Below are positions 50,492-60,280 of a stretch of DNA of 64,000 nucleotides, in pieces. A program made the position numbers and the translations under genes. The notes beneath the pieces were generated by a model. It had not been told where the DNA came from. It was given only the letters and a program-made list of their open reading frames with translations, and ran no database searches. The stretch's first letter is position 1, and each line of letters starts with the position of its first letter. The DNA is taken from the NCBI RefSeq assembly GCF_001403635.1, contig NZ_LN879464.1:62001-126000 (forward strand), given 5' to 3'. The stretch comes from Clostridium massiliamazoniense (GTDB taxonomy: Bacteria > Bacillota > Clostridia > Clostridiales > Clostridiaceae).

Positions 50492-51625
50492 TTGAGTATT
50501 ATAGAAATAACAACTACTTCTAAAATACAAATTAAACCTACTGATGAACAAATAGAGTGTTTAATACAAACTATGGTACAAATTAGAAAAGCACTTAATT
50601 ACATCTCTAAATATGTCTATGAGAATAATTGCTTAAAGCAATCTGAATTAAATAAAGCAACTTATACTTATCTTAGAGAGCAGTTTGGCCTTAAATCTCA
50701 AATGGCTCAATCAGTAATGAAAACTGTAATTGCTAAATATAAAACCAATAAGTCTAATGGACATGAATTTACTTTAGTACAGTTTAAAAATTTAGAATAT
50801 GACCTTGTTTTTAATAGAGATTATTCTCTTAAACTTGGTAATTTCTCTATAAATAGTTTAAATGGTAGATTAAAAATACCATATGAAACTAAAGGAATGG
50901 AGAAATATTTTGATGGTTCTTATAGTTTTGGAACAGCTAAACTTGTATATAAATATAAAAAATACTTTTTGCACATTCCAATGACTAAAGGATATCAACA
51001 AACTACGCCATTTGAAATTAATAAAATTGTAGGAATCGACCTTGGAATTAATTTTGTGGCTACTGTCTATGACAGTTTTGGTAAGACTACTTTCTTTAGT
51101 GGAAAGCAAGTTAAACAAAAAAGAGGACACTACAAAATATTAAGAAAAAACCTACAAATGAGAGGAACTAAATCTGCTAAAAGAAGAATCAAATCAATAG
51201 GTTCAAGAGAAAACCGTTGGATAAGTGATTTAAACCACTCTATCACCAAGGCACTCGTTGACCGATATGGTGCAAATACATTATTTGTACTTGAAGATTT
51301 AACAGGAATTAGAAACTCTACTGAAAAAGTAAATATTAATAACAGATATGTTTCTGTTTCTTGGGCTTTCTATCAGTTTAGGCAATATCTTGAATATAAG
51401 GCACAGATGAATAACTCAATTGTTATAGCTGTAAGTCCGAAGTGGACTTCTCAAATGTGCCCTAAATGTGGGCATATTGAAAAAGCTAACAGAAACAAAA
51501 AACAACACATATTCTGTTGTAAAAACTGCTCTTATACATCTAATGATGATAGGATAGGAGCAATGAATATTTGGAATAAAGGTATACAATATATTGAAAG
51601 CCAGTCCAAAGAAGTAGTTGAGTAA
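50492..51625 (+). CDS. tnpB: TnpB RNA-guided nuclease (377 aa)
   Basis: TnpB is the RuvC nuclease ancestral to Cas12. RuvC-I is VGIDLGINFVATVY with D183. RuvC-II is FVLEDLTGIRN with E268. The zinc ribbon CPKCG...CCKNC is at ~327-348. RuvC-III is SNDDRIGAMNIW with D352/D353. All catalytic acids look intact. The start is TTG at 50492, right after AAAGGGG, or possibly a nearby codon. The guide (omega) RNA should overlap the 3' end of the gene and the right end of the element. Confidence 0.92.
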   Translation: MSIIEITTTSKIQIKPTDEQIECLIQTMVQIRKALNYISKYVYENNCLKQSELNKATYTYLREQFGLKSQMAQSVMKTVIAKYKTNKSNGHEFTLVQFKNLEYDLVFNRDYSLKLGNFSINSLNGRLKIPYETKGMEKYFDGSYSFGTAKLVYKYKKYFLHIPMTKGYQQTTPFEINKIVGIDLGINFVATVYDSFGKTTFFSGKQVKQKRGHYKILRKNLQMRGTKSAKRRIKSIGSRENRWISDLNHSITKALVDRYGANTLFVLEDLTGIRNSTEKVNINNRYVSVSWAFYQFRQYLEYKAQMNNSIVIAVSPKWTSQMCPKCGHIEKANRNKKQHIFCCKNCSYTSNDDRIGAMNIWNKGIQYIESQSKEVVE

Positions 51626-51762
51626 ACTCTTCTACTTACGCTACTGTCAATCAGCGTATAATGTAACCTACGTTTGAGGAGGGAGGATATTATCTATTGG
51701 TACCTCGTGTAGTAGAGTTACAAGCTCCCACTTCAAGCGAAGCTAAGTGGTGAGTAGTTGAC
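51600..51762 (+). ncRNA. Candidate omegaRNA of TnpB element 1
   Basis: The 3' end of tnpB and the ~140 nt after it are relatively GC-rich and structured for this DNA (CTACTTACGCTACTG, CCTCGTGTAGTAGAG, CCCACTTCAAGCGAAGCTAA). They reach the predicted right end, GTTGAC. This is where omegaRNA scaffolds lie in IS200/605 elements, with the guide taken from flanking DNA after 51762. Confidence 0.5.
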
Positions 51763-51959
51763 CAGGATGAATATGAAATGCTGAAAAATAGTTATGAGGA
51801 ATTACAGAAATTTAAGAAAAAACATAATAAAATAGTTTCAATTGAAGAACAAGAAAAAATTAAAAAAGTCATGGAGCAGGATTAAGTCAGAGACAAATTG
51901 CTAAAGAATTTAACATAAGTGTTGCTACTGTAAATAAAGTGATTAATAATAAATATTAG
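51763..51959 (+). pseudogene. HTH-protein gene, 3' part, with a second frameshift
   Basis: It reads QDEYEMLKNSYEELQKFKKK, then IVSIEEQEKIKKVMEQ, and then hits TAA. One base added at CAGGATTAAG (an extra G) restores GLSQRQIAKEFNISVATVNK and INNKY to a stop at 51957-51959. The restored end is a Hin/resolvase-type HTH. It is in frame with the 50070 gene if the insertion element is removed. The gene is therefore dead twice over. Confidence 0.55.
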
Positions 51960-52108
51960 TTTAAATTTAACATGAAACATCATATATACCATCTATTGTC
52001 GATTTACAGCTTTTATTTTTCATTAGAGGTGTTATTTATGTTGTTATACAAAAATACTTTTTATGGAGTTTTAGAGTGGAAAGAAAGTATCTTTATAAAA
52101 TATTATAT

Positions 52109-52212
52109 TTACAAACAATAAAAGAGAATTATTATCAATTGAAATGATAATGATAATAATTTAAAGAGTATAACAGATTCTATATTTAGTAGACTTTATA
52201 CTCTTTTTTTAT
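52109..52212 (+). ncRNA. Candidate short transcript with Fur-box-like promoter
   Basis: TTTACA (52109-52114), a 16-nt spacer and TATTAT (52131-52136) form a promoter. It overlaps ATTATCA-N7-TGATAAT (52132-52152) followed by another GATAAT, i.e. three hexamers of the Fur-box type. A terminator follows directly (AGAGTATAA against TTATACTCT, then TTTTTTT, 52166-52212). No ORF lies between. It may be an iron-responsive small RNA or a remnant of a promoter. Confidence 0.35.
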
Positions 52213-52598
52213 TGCAATAATTAAGTGATAAGTAAAAATAAGTAAGAAAAAATAAAATATGGTAAAATAAGTGTGTGAGGAAAATATTGATATTAGGTAT
52301 AGGAAAAATAATTATAGAGTTGTATTTGGACAATACAATTTTTAAGTTTTTCGTCATTAAATAAATTGTTATAAATTTATACGATAAACTGCTCTTTGTA
52401 TAAATTTAAACAATTTAAACATCCCATATAAAATAAATTAAAATCCTATATTTAATATTCAAATTGATGTTTTAAGCATAGAAAAGAGTTAATCATGAGG
52501 TATTTGATTAGCTCTTTTTTATTTTAAAAGAATAACTTATTTGATACTAAATTATATCCTGTGAATTACATACTAGAAATTAAAGGGAGGGTAGCTTT
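52213..52598. other. Gene-free region with a terminator
   Basis: No ORF is supported. It contains a clear terminator at 52482-52521 (AAAGAGTTAATC against GATTAGCTCTTTTTT) with no gene that it obviously ends, so another small RNA or a decayed gene may have been here. Confidence 0.45.
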
Positions 52599-53090
52599 AT
52601 GTTGAAAGTGTTAAATGATAGGAGTAATTCTAAATTAAAAAAAATTGATACCCTTAAAGAGTTTGAATACTTTTTTAGAAACTTTGAAAAAGATAGTTTG
52701 GGAGATGAACTTCAATATAATAAAGATGCAATGGATTTAGCCCAAAAAAGTTATTATGGGAATTTAGAATCTGGAATACTTAATGAATATGAAAAATATC
52801 AAGGGAGACATTTTAGTGAAAGAAAAGCACTTTTAAAAGCCTATGAAAGATATAATAACTACATAGATTTTAGATTAAAAAATCCTAGTGAGTTTTTATG
52901 TGTTCACAGACAAGAAAGGAAAGATGAATTAATAAATATAAAAAATTATCCAGGTATTTCTGTTAAAATAGAATGGATAAGCTTATTTGAATTAGACGCA
53001 TATTTGGACAATAATTTAATGGTTTATATAATTCGAGATAAAAACAGGAAGATAGAAAAATCGGTAAAGTACATTAGCGAAATTAATTAA
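52599..53090 (+). CDS. Unknown protein (163 aa)
   Basis: GGGAGGG precedes the ATG. The protein is charged and helical in its first 110 residues (KDAMDLAQKSYYGNLESGIL, ERKALLKAYERYNNYIDFRL) with a beta-rich end. No family recognised. It is followed 14 bp later by another unknown gene, probably in the same operon. Confidence 0.6.
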   Translation: MLKVLNDRSNSKLKKIDTLKEFEYFFRNFEKDSLGDELQYNKDAMDLAQKSYYGNLESGILNEYEKYQGRHFSERKALLKAYERYNNYIDFRLKNPSEFLCVHRQERKDELINIKNYPGISVKIEWISLFELDAYLDNNLMVYIIRDKNRKIEKSVKYISEIN

Positions 53091-53104
53091 AAAGGATGAA
53101 ACAA

Positions 53105-53539
53105 ATGAAAAAATTATTAGATTTCTTAGAAGAATTAAGAGATAAGTATAAAGAAGAATATTCGTATAATGAGAATATAGAAGATACAAGCATAGATGAG
53201 GTTGTGAGCCGAGATGATAAATATAAAATAGCTCAAATAATAGTGAGTGAAAAAATAAAGATACTCCATATAATAATAATGATTGATTGGGTATCACCTT
53301 ATCCTTATATTAATACAATAAAGTCATATAAGGAAATGATGAAACCTTTAAATGTTATAGTGGCAGCAGCATTGGACCTTTTGGAATGTATGATTTATGC
53401 TGAAGCTGGAGAAACATATGAAAAATTCCATAAGGACTGTAAAGAGTCTAAAATCTTAAAAGATGAATATACAATGAATGATAAAGAGTATGAAGAATAT
53501 AGTAAAAAACAAGAAGAAATTTTGATTATAATATTTTGA
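53105..53539 (+). CDS. Unknown protein (144 aa)
   Basis: The start at 53105 is favoured by AAGG nine bases upstream; 53096 is an alternative. It is an acidic N-terminal half plus a more hydrophobic centre (MIDWVSPYPYINTIKSYKEM, NVIVAAALDLLECMIYAEAG). No family recognised. It is co-directional and close to the previous gene, and ends at a strong terminator. Confidence 0.6.
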   Translation: MKKLLDFLEELRDKYKEEYSYNENIEDTSIDEVVSRDDKYKIAQIIVSEKIKILHIIIMIDWVSPYPYINTIKSYKEMMKPLNVIVAAALDLLECMIYAEAGETYEKFHKDCKESKILKDEYTMNDKEYEEYSKKQEEILIIIF

Positions 53540-53580
53540 TTTTGGTTAGTTAAAAAAATAAAAAAGAAAAGAGCTAGTAG

Positions 53581-53628
53581 AACTGATTATAAAGAAGAGA
53601 AAACCTCTGTTTTATAATCAGTTTTTTT
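53581..53628 (+). terminator. Terminator after unknown gene pair
   Basis: AACTGATTATAAA and TTTATAATCAGTT pair perfectly, then TTTTT. Confidence 0.85.
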
Positions 53629-53778
53629 ATTAATTTGAAATAGGTGAAAATCTTAGCTACTTCTTAGAAATAAGCAAGATAAATGATTTAGAGTTATAAT
53701 ATAAGTGTAGGGAAAATATATAATATTTTCCTAAAATTACATTAATTCAAAAGATAAAAAGAAGTGGAGAATAGATAT

Positions 53779-54054
53779 ATGGCGAGAAATAAAAATACAG
53801 GTAAATATGCAGTAATGGAAACAATTTGTACTATGGGAGAAGGTGTAGAAACTAATCTATGTGCAATTTGTAATACAAGGGATGAAGCTATTGAAGTGGT
53901 GAGTGAATATAGAAAGAAACATTTACTTAGCAGAATGAATTTAGTAACAAGTGAAGAATATGAGGAATATACACACACTGATTTAGATACTGTTTTCGAT
54001 TATATGGAAGATGAATATGAGTATCATTTATTAGCTTGTACACCTCGATTATAA
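53779..54054 (+). CDS. Small acidic protein (91 aa, unknown)
   Basis: The start ATG 53779 (MARNKNTGKYAVMETICTMG) has GTGGAG nine bases upstream. The protein has CAIC near residue 28-31 and an acidic C-terminal part (EEYEEYTHTDLDTVFDYMED). No family recognised. It stands alone with its own terminator (54081-54119). Confidence 0.55.
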   Translation: MARNKNTGKYAVMETICTMGEGVETNLCAICNTRDEAIEVVSEYRKKHLLSRMNLVTSEEYEEYTHTDLDTVFDYMEDEYEYHLLACTPRL

Positions 54055-54080
54055 TATAAAAATAATTAAATTAAGTTAGT

Positions 54081-54119
54081 AGACTAATGAGGGTATTACC
54101 TATTATTAGTCTTTTTTTT
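54081..54119 (+). terminator. Terminator after the 91-aa gene
   Basis: AGACTAAT and ATTAGTCT pair, followed by TTTTTTT. Confidence 0.75.
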
Positions 54120-54228
54120 ATATCTTTTATTATATTAAATGAAAGATATTCACAGAAAGCAAAAGTAGTAAAGGTATATTATACTATTAATAGTATTTTT
54201 AGTATAAGAGAAGGGAGTTATAACAAAT

Positions 54229-56766
54229 ATGAGCAATTCGTATTTAAATAAATTTGCAATAGGAACAGAACATAAAGATGTTGTTATTCCTGTGAAAGAA
54301 ATTTATAGAGATGAAAATGGTTGGAGCATATATATAGTTAAAAATGAAAAAGGACATGAGTTTAGAATTAAAGGTGTTTTTATAACTCCTTTGAATATTA
54401 AGCACCAATATAAAGTTAAAGGTATTATTTCTAGTTTTAAAAGTGAAAATGACTTTAAAGTAAAAGAGATAGCTCCAATAAGACCTAAAAGTAAAAAAGC
54501 TATAATATCATATTTAAAAACACTAAAAGGTCTTAAAAGTAAAGCTGATATTATATATGAAACATATGGAGATGAAGCAATAGATGTTTTATTAAATACA
54601 CCTGATAAAGTAGCTAATGATATTAAAGGTGTAGGAATAAAAATGGCAACTAATTGGAGCCAACAATTACAATCCTGTTTTGAAAGCCAAGATACAATAG
54701 CAAGATTGTTAGAATTAGAATTAACACCTAGAGTAGCTAAAAAACTATATGATGTTTATAAGGAAGATATAATTATTAAAATTGAAACTAATCCTTATTT
54801 TTTAATTAATGAGGTTAAAGGATATGGATTCGATAAATGTGATAAAGTTGCAAGAGAATTAGGAATATCTCCAGCTGATAAATTTAGAATTCAAGAAGGA
54901 ATAATTTATATACTTAAAAAGGCTAGTTCTGAAGGACACTGTTATTTACCAAAGGATATATTAATAGACAGAGTAAAAGCTCTATTGGATATAAAACTTC
55001 AATATACAGAAATGAAAAGATTTGAAAGCACTTATAGAGGACAAGAGAGTTTTGAGTATTTCATTGGAGAAAAAAATAAATATATTATTCAATATGATGA
55101 TTTATTACAACATATAAATTCATATGAAGCTGAGAGTAGGAAAAAGACTAAAGAATTATATAGATATGCTATACATAATATCCCTTTAGAAAGACTAGAA
55201 AAGGCTATTGAAGAATTAAATGAGACAAAAAGAATTGTAGTAGAGGAAGATGAGTTTGTCTATTTAAAAAAATTATATAAAAGTGAAATTGATACTGCAT
55301 ATTATGTTAAAGATTTAGCTGATTATAAAGATACTTATTCAAAAGGGTATGTTGAAAAAGTATTAAATAAAATATTAAAAAAAGATGGAATAATCTTAGA
55401 AGAAATGCAGAGAAAAGCTTGTATAGATTTTAATACATCAGAGAGTGGTTTTTATCTATTATTAGGTAGTGCTGGTACAGGAAAAACATTCAACTTAATT
55501 AAAGTTTTAGAGGTTGCTAAGGAAATTGCTAGAGAAAAGCATAATAAAGCTTTAAGTATATCTATTTTTGCCCCAACAGGGAGAGCCAGTAAAATAGCAT
55601 CACTTGCTACCAAAATGCCTTGTTCTACAATACACAAGGGATTAGGGTGGAAAGAAGATGGATTTGAGCATAATGAATATAATAAATTAGATGCAGATAT
55701 AGTAATCTGTGATGAATCTTCAATGCTGGATATAAATTTAGCTAAATCATTATTTGAAGCTATAAGAAGAGGTTCAAAGGTTATATTGATGGGAGATATT
55801 AAACAATTACCATCTGTCGGGCCGGGGGCTGTGTTAAAAGATTTAATAGATTCTAATACATTAAGAGTTGTTATATTAAATGTTATAAAAAGATAAGGGC
55901 TTTTATCTGGTACAGTTAAATATGCTAATGCAATAATAGAAGACAAAATGATACCTAATTCGGTTGATACAGAAGATGCTTTTTACTTAGAGAGAGAAGG
56001 TATTAGAAGTATTCAAAATACTGTTATTCAAGCAGCTAAGAATTTAATTAATAATAAGGGGTATGATTTTAACGATATACAGATATTAATACCACAAAAA
56101 ACTGGTTCATTAGGAGTTTATATGATGAACTTTTTACTGCAAAAGGAATTTAATAATAAAGGGAAAGATAATAAAAATAAAATATTAGCAACTAAGTTTT
56201 CAGCAAAACCAGATGAATCTAGTAAATCAGTAGAGTTTGAACTTTACTTCACAGAAGGAGATAAGGTTATTAATATTCATAATAACTATAGTATGCAACA
56301 ATACTTAAAGAATGGTGATAACTTTATAAAAACAACTCAGTGTGGAATAACTAATGGTGAAACTGGGGTTATAGAATATATAAAAATAGATAAAGGGCAA
56401 GACGGTAAAGTAACTAAAAAAATAATGGTTAAATATGATGAATTTTATTGCTTATATGAAGATGATTTTAGTGATTTACAACACAGTTTTGCTTTGACTA
56501 CTCATAAGAGCCAAGGGTCTGCATGGAAAGCTGTAATTGTACCAATGGATATGAGATTTTTTAAACTTTTGGATAATAACCTCTTCTATACTGCAATTAC
56601 AAGAGCTAGAGAGTTTGTATGTGTTGTAGGAACTAAGAAAGCGATTAATTTAGCAATAAGAACTCATAATGCAATTCATAGATATACAAGATTATCATAT
56701 AGATTAAAAAAATCAATTGATGATGATAGAAAATTTTTTGATAAGGGGAATGGTGTTGTAGCTTAA
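54229..56766 (+). pseudogene. RecD2-like helicase interrupted by one in-frame TAA
   Basis: The start at 54229 follows AAGGGAG. An OB-like N-terminal domain and HhH repeats lead to the motor: Walker A LLLGSAGTGKTFNL near residue 412, Walker B VICDESSMLD near 497, and LMGDIKQLPSVGPGAVLKDL. The frame stops with TAA at 55894-55896 in ILNVIKR*GLLSG. The same frame resumes and holds the C-terminal motifs (FALTTHKSQGSAW, NLFYTAITRAREFVCVVG) to 56766. Family members have FRQ at this place, so CAA to TAA is a simple nonsense mutation. The intact protein would be 845 aa. Confidence 0.82.
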
Positions 56767-56831
56767 GCAAGAAAATACGGTGTATTGTATAATTAATGTA
56801 TAAAAGTTAGTTAAGAAATGGAGTGCAGTTA

Positions 56832-57872
56832 ATGGAAAACGTAAATGATATTAACATTGTAGAAGCTGTAATAAATGTATTAGATAATAATGGTGAAGAA
56901 CCTATTTTAAATGAATATAAATTAGATTTAAGTGATGAAATATACAAATTTTTATATAAGCATATAGAAAAGGCTTTTAAGGATGAAGAACTTAAATATG
57001 CAATATTCAATCCAGAGAGACATGTAGTAAAGGAAGTTTCACAAGAATTCTTAACAGGAGTTAATACTGATATTGTTGATATTTCTAAGGAATTTTCTAG
57101 ACAGATGTTTTATATTATGCGAGCAAACAGGAATATTCTGAGTTGCGATTTAATAACTGTTTATATTTCAACTGATCATGGTCCAATGCTTAGAATTTTA
57201 AAATTAGATTATGTTAAAAACTTTACTCATAAAGTTGATTTTATAGATGAAAAGATAGGCATAGGAATAATAGAACAAGCAATAGAACTTCCAACATCAA
57301 GTCAAAAACTTCAAAAATGTGCTTTCATTAAACCTATTAGAGAAAATCAAGCTGTTGATTTAATGGTTATTGATAAAGAAAAGAAGGGAAAAGATGGGGA
57401 AGACTATGGTGCTAACTACTTTATAAACAATTATTTAGGGTGTACTATTATCCAAAATGAAAGAGATATGACAAAAAGCTTTATGAAGGCAACTGAGACT
57501 TTTGCAAGAAATAACATTGTAGAAGATGCTGCTAAGGCTATGGAGGTCAGAGATAGTATAAAAACTATAATGAAGGTAGAAGACACTATAAATGTCAATG
57601 AAATAGCTAGGGAAGTCTTTAAAGATGAACCAGATATGCAAGAAAACTTCAATTCTTTTATGGAATCACAAGGCGTTGAAAGAGATATAGAAATAGACAA
57701 AGAGTGGATTGAGAAAAAATTTAAGAAAGTTAGATTAAATATAGATAAGGAAATAGATTTATATTTGAGTAGTGAAGCCTACCATGATAGTGATAGGTTT
57801 GAAGTTGTCAAAAATGGTGATGGAACTATAAATATAGTTATAAAAAGAATTAAAAACTTTATAGAGAAGTAG
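56832..57872 (+). CDS. NdpA/YejK-like nucleoid-associated protein (346 aa)
   Basis: The start ATG at 56832 has GGAG eight bases upstream. Residues ~5-60 (IVEAVINVLDNNGEEPILNE, LDLSDEIYKFLYKHIEKAF) match the 37-kDa nucleoid-associated family NdpA/YejK. The length is typical. Such proteins bind DNA and are often encoded next to SSB or restriction genes on plasmids. Here it is followed 20 bp later by ssb, so it is probably part of one operon with it. Confidence 0.8.
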   Translation: MENVNDINIVEAVINVLDNNGEEPILNEYKLDLSDEIYKFLYKHIEKAFKDEELKYAIFNPERHVVKEVSQEFLTGVNTDIVDISKEFSRQMFYIMRANRNILSCDLITVYISTDHGPMLRILKLDYVKNFTHKVDFIDEKIGIGIIEQAIELPTSSQKLQKCAFIKPIRENQAVDLMVIDKEKKGKDGEDYGANYFINNYLGCTIIQNERDMTKSFMKATETFARNNIVEDAAKAMEVRDSIKTIMKVEDTINVNEIAREVFKDEPDMQENFNSFMESQGVERDIEIDKEWIEKKFKKVRLNIDKEIDLYLSSEAYHDSDRFEVVKNGDGTINIVIKRIKNFIEK

Positions 57873-57892
57873 ATTAAGGAGATAAAGATAAG

Positions 57893-58333
57893 ATGAATAA
57901 AGTAATGTTATTAGGAAGATTAACAAGAGATCCAGATTTAAGATTTAGTGCTGGTAGTGGTACTGCTGTTACTAGATTTACAGTTGCAGTTAACAGACCT
58001 AGACAAAAAAACAAGCAACCAGAAGCTGATTTTATAAATTGCATAGCTTTTGGTAAGGCTGGAGAAGCAATAGCACAATACTTAACTAAAGGTAAACAAA
58101 TAGCTATTAGTGGTAATATTAGAACAGGAAGTTACGAAGCGAAGGATGGTACTAAAAGATATACAACAGAAGTAGTAGTTGAAACATTTAAATTTATATC
58201 AAGTAATGCAGGTGCTCCTAATGAAACAGATGAATATTCAAGAAGAAAAATAGCACTTGAAAACTTTGAAAGTATTGGAAGTGAAAGTAGAGAAGATATG
58301 ATGCCTGTTGATGATGGAGATATTCCATTTTAA
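57893..58333 (+). CDS. ssb: Single-stranded DNA-binding protein (146 aa)
   Basis: SSB coats ssDNA in replication and during conjugative entry. The OB fold is canonical: MNKVMLLGRLTRDPDLRFSA, VTRFTVAVNRP, DFINCIAFGKAGE, GKQIAISGNIRTGSYEAKDG, and ETFKFI. A short acidic linker ends in DDGDIPF, the conserved tip that recruits partner proteins. RBS GGAG precedes it. It shares an operon with the NdpA-like gene and ends at a terminator. Confidence 0.95.
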   Translation: MNKVMLLGRLTRDPDLRFSAGSGTAVTRFTVAVNRPRQKNKQPEADFINCIAFGKAGEAIAQYLTKGKQIAISGNIRTGSYEAKDGTKRYTTEVVVETFKFISSNAGAPNETDEYSRRKIALENFESIGSESREDMMPVDDGDIPF

Positions 58334-58360
58334 TTAAAAATTTAATAAGACTGTGATTAA

Positions 58361-58397
58361 AAAAAGGATTCCTAATTCAGTAATAGGAGTCCTTTTT
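58361..58397 (+). terminator. Terminator after ssb
   Basis: AAAGGATTCCTA and TAGGAGTCCTTT pair around ATTCAGTAA, followed by TT. Confidence 0.75.
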
Positions 58398-58661
58398 ATA
58401 TATTATAAAATATAGGAGATTTCTATAATAGTTAAATTATAGACAGGTTAAGAGTTTTTCATACATGGTTAGAGAGATATCTATTAGATATAAGCAGATA
58501 AGCTGTATTAATGTTATAATTCAGATATAAAAAGGTAAATAAAAAATTCAAATATATCACAGGAAGGGGTGACAACAGTTAAAATAAATCTATAAATATC
58601 TATAAAAATATATTATTATCTTATAAATATAGTTGGATAATATTATTGAGGTGATAAATAC

Positions 58662-59169
58662 ATGAAATATTACTCAATAGGAGAAGTTGCAACTAAAATA
58701 GGCAAAACTGTTCAAACTCTTAGAAATTAGGATAAAAATGGAACTTTAAAACCATCACATATAACAAATGGTGGTACAAGATATTATTCACAAGAGCAAC
58801 TTAATCATTTCTTAGGTTTAAAATCAAAAGTGCAACTAAATAAAAAGACTATAGGATATTGTAGAGTTAGTTCCCATAAACAAAAAGGGATTAAATCAAC
58901 TAATAGATATGATTACCAATTCAGAGGTTGACAAAATAGTAGTTCTTTATAAAGATAGGTTAATTAGATTTGGATATGAATTAATAGAAAATCTATGCAA
59001 TAAGTATGGGACTATTATTGAAATTATTGATAATACTGAAAAATCGGAAGAACAAGAATTAGTTGAGGATTTAATTCAAATAAGTTGTAGGTTTCAAGGA
59101 AAAAGAGCAAATAAAGCTAAGAAGATGATTAAGGAGTTGTTAGAAGATGATACTTGCGAAAAAAGTTAG
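58662..59169 (+). pseudogene. tnpA: IS607 tnpA (serine recombinase) with nonsense and internal deletion
   Basis: ATG 58662 after GAGGTGA begins MKYYSIGEVATKIGKTVQTL, a MerR-type HTH. Then LRN is followed by TAG where the family has Trp (TGG). Reading through, IGYCRVSSHKQK has the catalytic serine. Right after it the frame shifts into GLNQLIDMITNSEVDKIVVL, YKDRLIRFGYELIENL. The usual ~35-40 residues between these blocks are missing. The total ~169 codons compare with ~205 for intact relatives. The transposase is dead. Confidence 0.82.
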
Positions 59170-60280
59170 ATTATACCCAACAGAAGTTCAAGAACAAAAG
59201 CTATGGCAATCCGTTGGTACTGCAAGATTTATTTATAACTGGACACTTGCAAGACAAGAAGAAAATTATAAAAATGGTAGTAAGTTTATTTCAGATAATG
59301 ACTTAAGAAAAGAAATAACTCAAATAAAGAAAACAGAATTAACATGGTTGAACGAAGTATCTAACAATGTAGCAAAACAGGCAGTTAAAGACGCTTGTAA
59401 TAGTTATAAAAGGTTCTTTAAAGGGGTATCCGATAAACCAAGATTCAAGAGTAGAAAAAAGAGTAAGCCATCATTTTATAATGATAATTACAAGTTGAAA
59501 GTTAAGGATAATGCAGTAAATATTGAAAAAGTAGGTTGGGTAAATATTAAATCCTATTCAATTCCTTTAAACACTACATATAGCAATCCTCGTATCAGTT
59601 TTGATGGGAAGTATTGGTATATATCAGTAGGAATTGAAAGAGAACTACCGAAGGTAAAACTTACTGGTGAAAACATAGGAATTGACGTTGGGGTGAAAGA
59701 TTTAGCTATTTGTAGTAATGGTATGACTTTTAAAAACATCAATAAAACTAAAGAAATTAAAAGGCTTAAAAAAGTCTTAAAGAGAAAACAAAGAAAAGTT
59801 AGTCGAAAATATGAAATGAATAAAATTGAAAGTGAGGTGAAAAACCGTTGTCAATTTAAAAAGACTAATAATATTATAAAACTTGAAAAGCAAATAAGAT
59901 TACTTCATAGAAAATTAACTAACATAAGAAGTAATCATATTCACCAAGCAACGAATAAGATAGTGAAAGCCAAGCCGTCAAGAGTTGTTATGGAAACACT
60001 TAATATCAAGAATATGATAAAAAATCGTCATTTATCAAAGGCTATTGTAGAACAATGTTTATATGATTTTAAAGTTAAAATGAAATATAAATGTGAATTT
60101 TATGGGATAGAGTTTGTAGAAGCTGATAAGTGGTATCCATCATCAAAAACTTGTAGTAAGTGTGGAACTATTAAGAAAGATTTAAAGTTAAAGGATAGGA
60201 TTTACCAATGTTCATGTGGACTAAAGATAGACAGGGACTTTAATGCTTCAATTAATCTTTCACGATATAAATTAGCATAA
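59147..60280 (+). CDS. tnpB: TnpB RNA-guided nuclease of IS607-type element (377 aa)
   Basis: RuvC-I is IGIDVGVKDLAICSNG with D180. RuvC-II is VVMETLNIKNM with E283. The zinc ribbon CSKCG...CSCG lies near 337-355. RuvC-III is IDRDFNASINLSRY with D362/D364. All catalytic acids are present. It overlaps the tnpA 3' end by 23 bp, as normal in IS607. It is clearly different in sequence from the TnpB at 50492. The reading frame stays intact although tnpA has decayed. Confidence 0.92.
   Translation: MILAKKVRLYPTEVQEQKLWQSVGTARFIYNWTLARQEENYKNGSKFISDNDLRKEITQIKKTELTWLNEVSNNVAKQAVKDACNSYKRFFKGVSDKPRFKSRKKSKPSFYNDNYKLKVKDNAVNIEKVGWVNIKSYSIPLNTTYSNPRISFDGKYWYISVGIERELPKVKLTGENIGIDVGVKDLAICSNGMTFKNINKTKEIKRLKKVLKRKQRKVSRKYEMNKIESEVKNRCQFKKTNNIIKLEKQIRLLHRKLTNIRSNHIHQATNKIVKAKPSRVVMETLNIKNMIKNRHLSKAIVEQCLYDFKVKMKYKCEFYGIEFVEADKWYPSSKTCSKCGTIKKDLKLKDRIYQCSCGLKIDRDFNASINLSRYKLA

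Larger units (their letters stand above)
50346..51762 (+). mobile_element. TnpB-only IS200/IS605-superfamily element
   Basis: The boundaries are estimated. The left side holds CCACTTCTACAAGTGG and the right side CCACTTCAAGCGAAGCTAAGTGG, similar subterminal hairpins. The right end reads TGAGTAGTTGAC at 51751-51762. Removing 50346-51762 restores an open reading frame across the junction. There is no terminal inverted repeat and no tnpA inside, as expected for a PATE-like, TnpB-only element that needs TnpA in trans. Confidence 0.6.

Noticed and set aside
55452-55946. 164-codon minus-strand frame across the RecD2-like motor
   Set aside because: The plus strand carries conserved helicase motifs through the same bases; the minus frame has no family resemblance.
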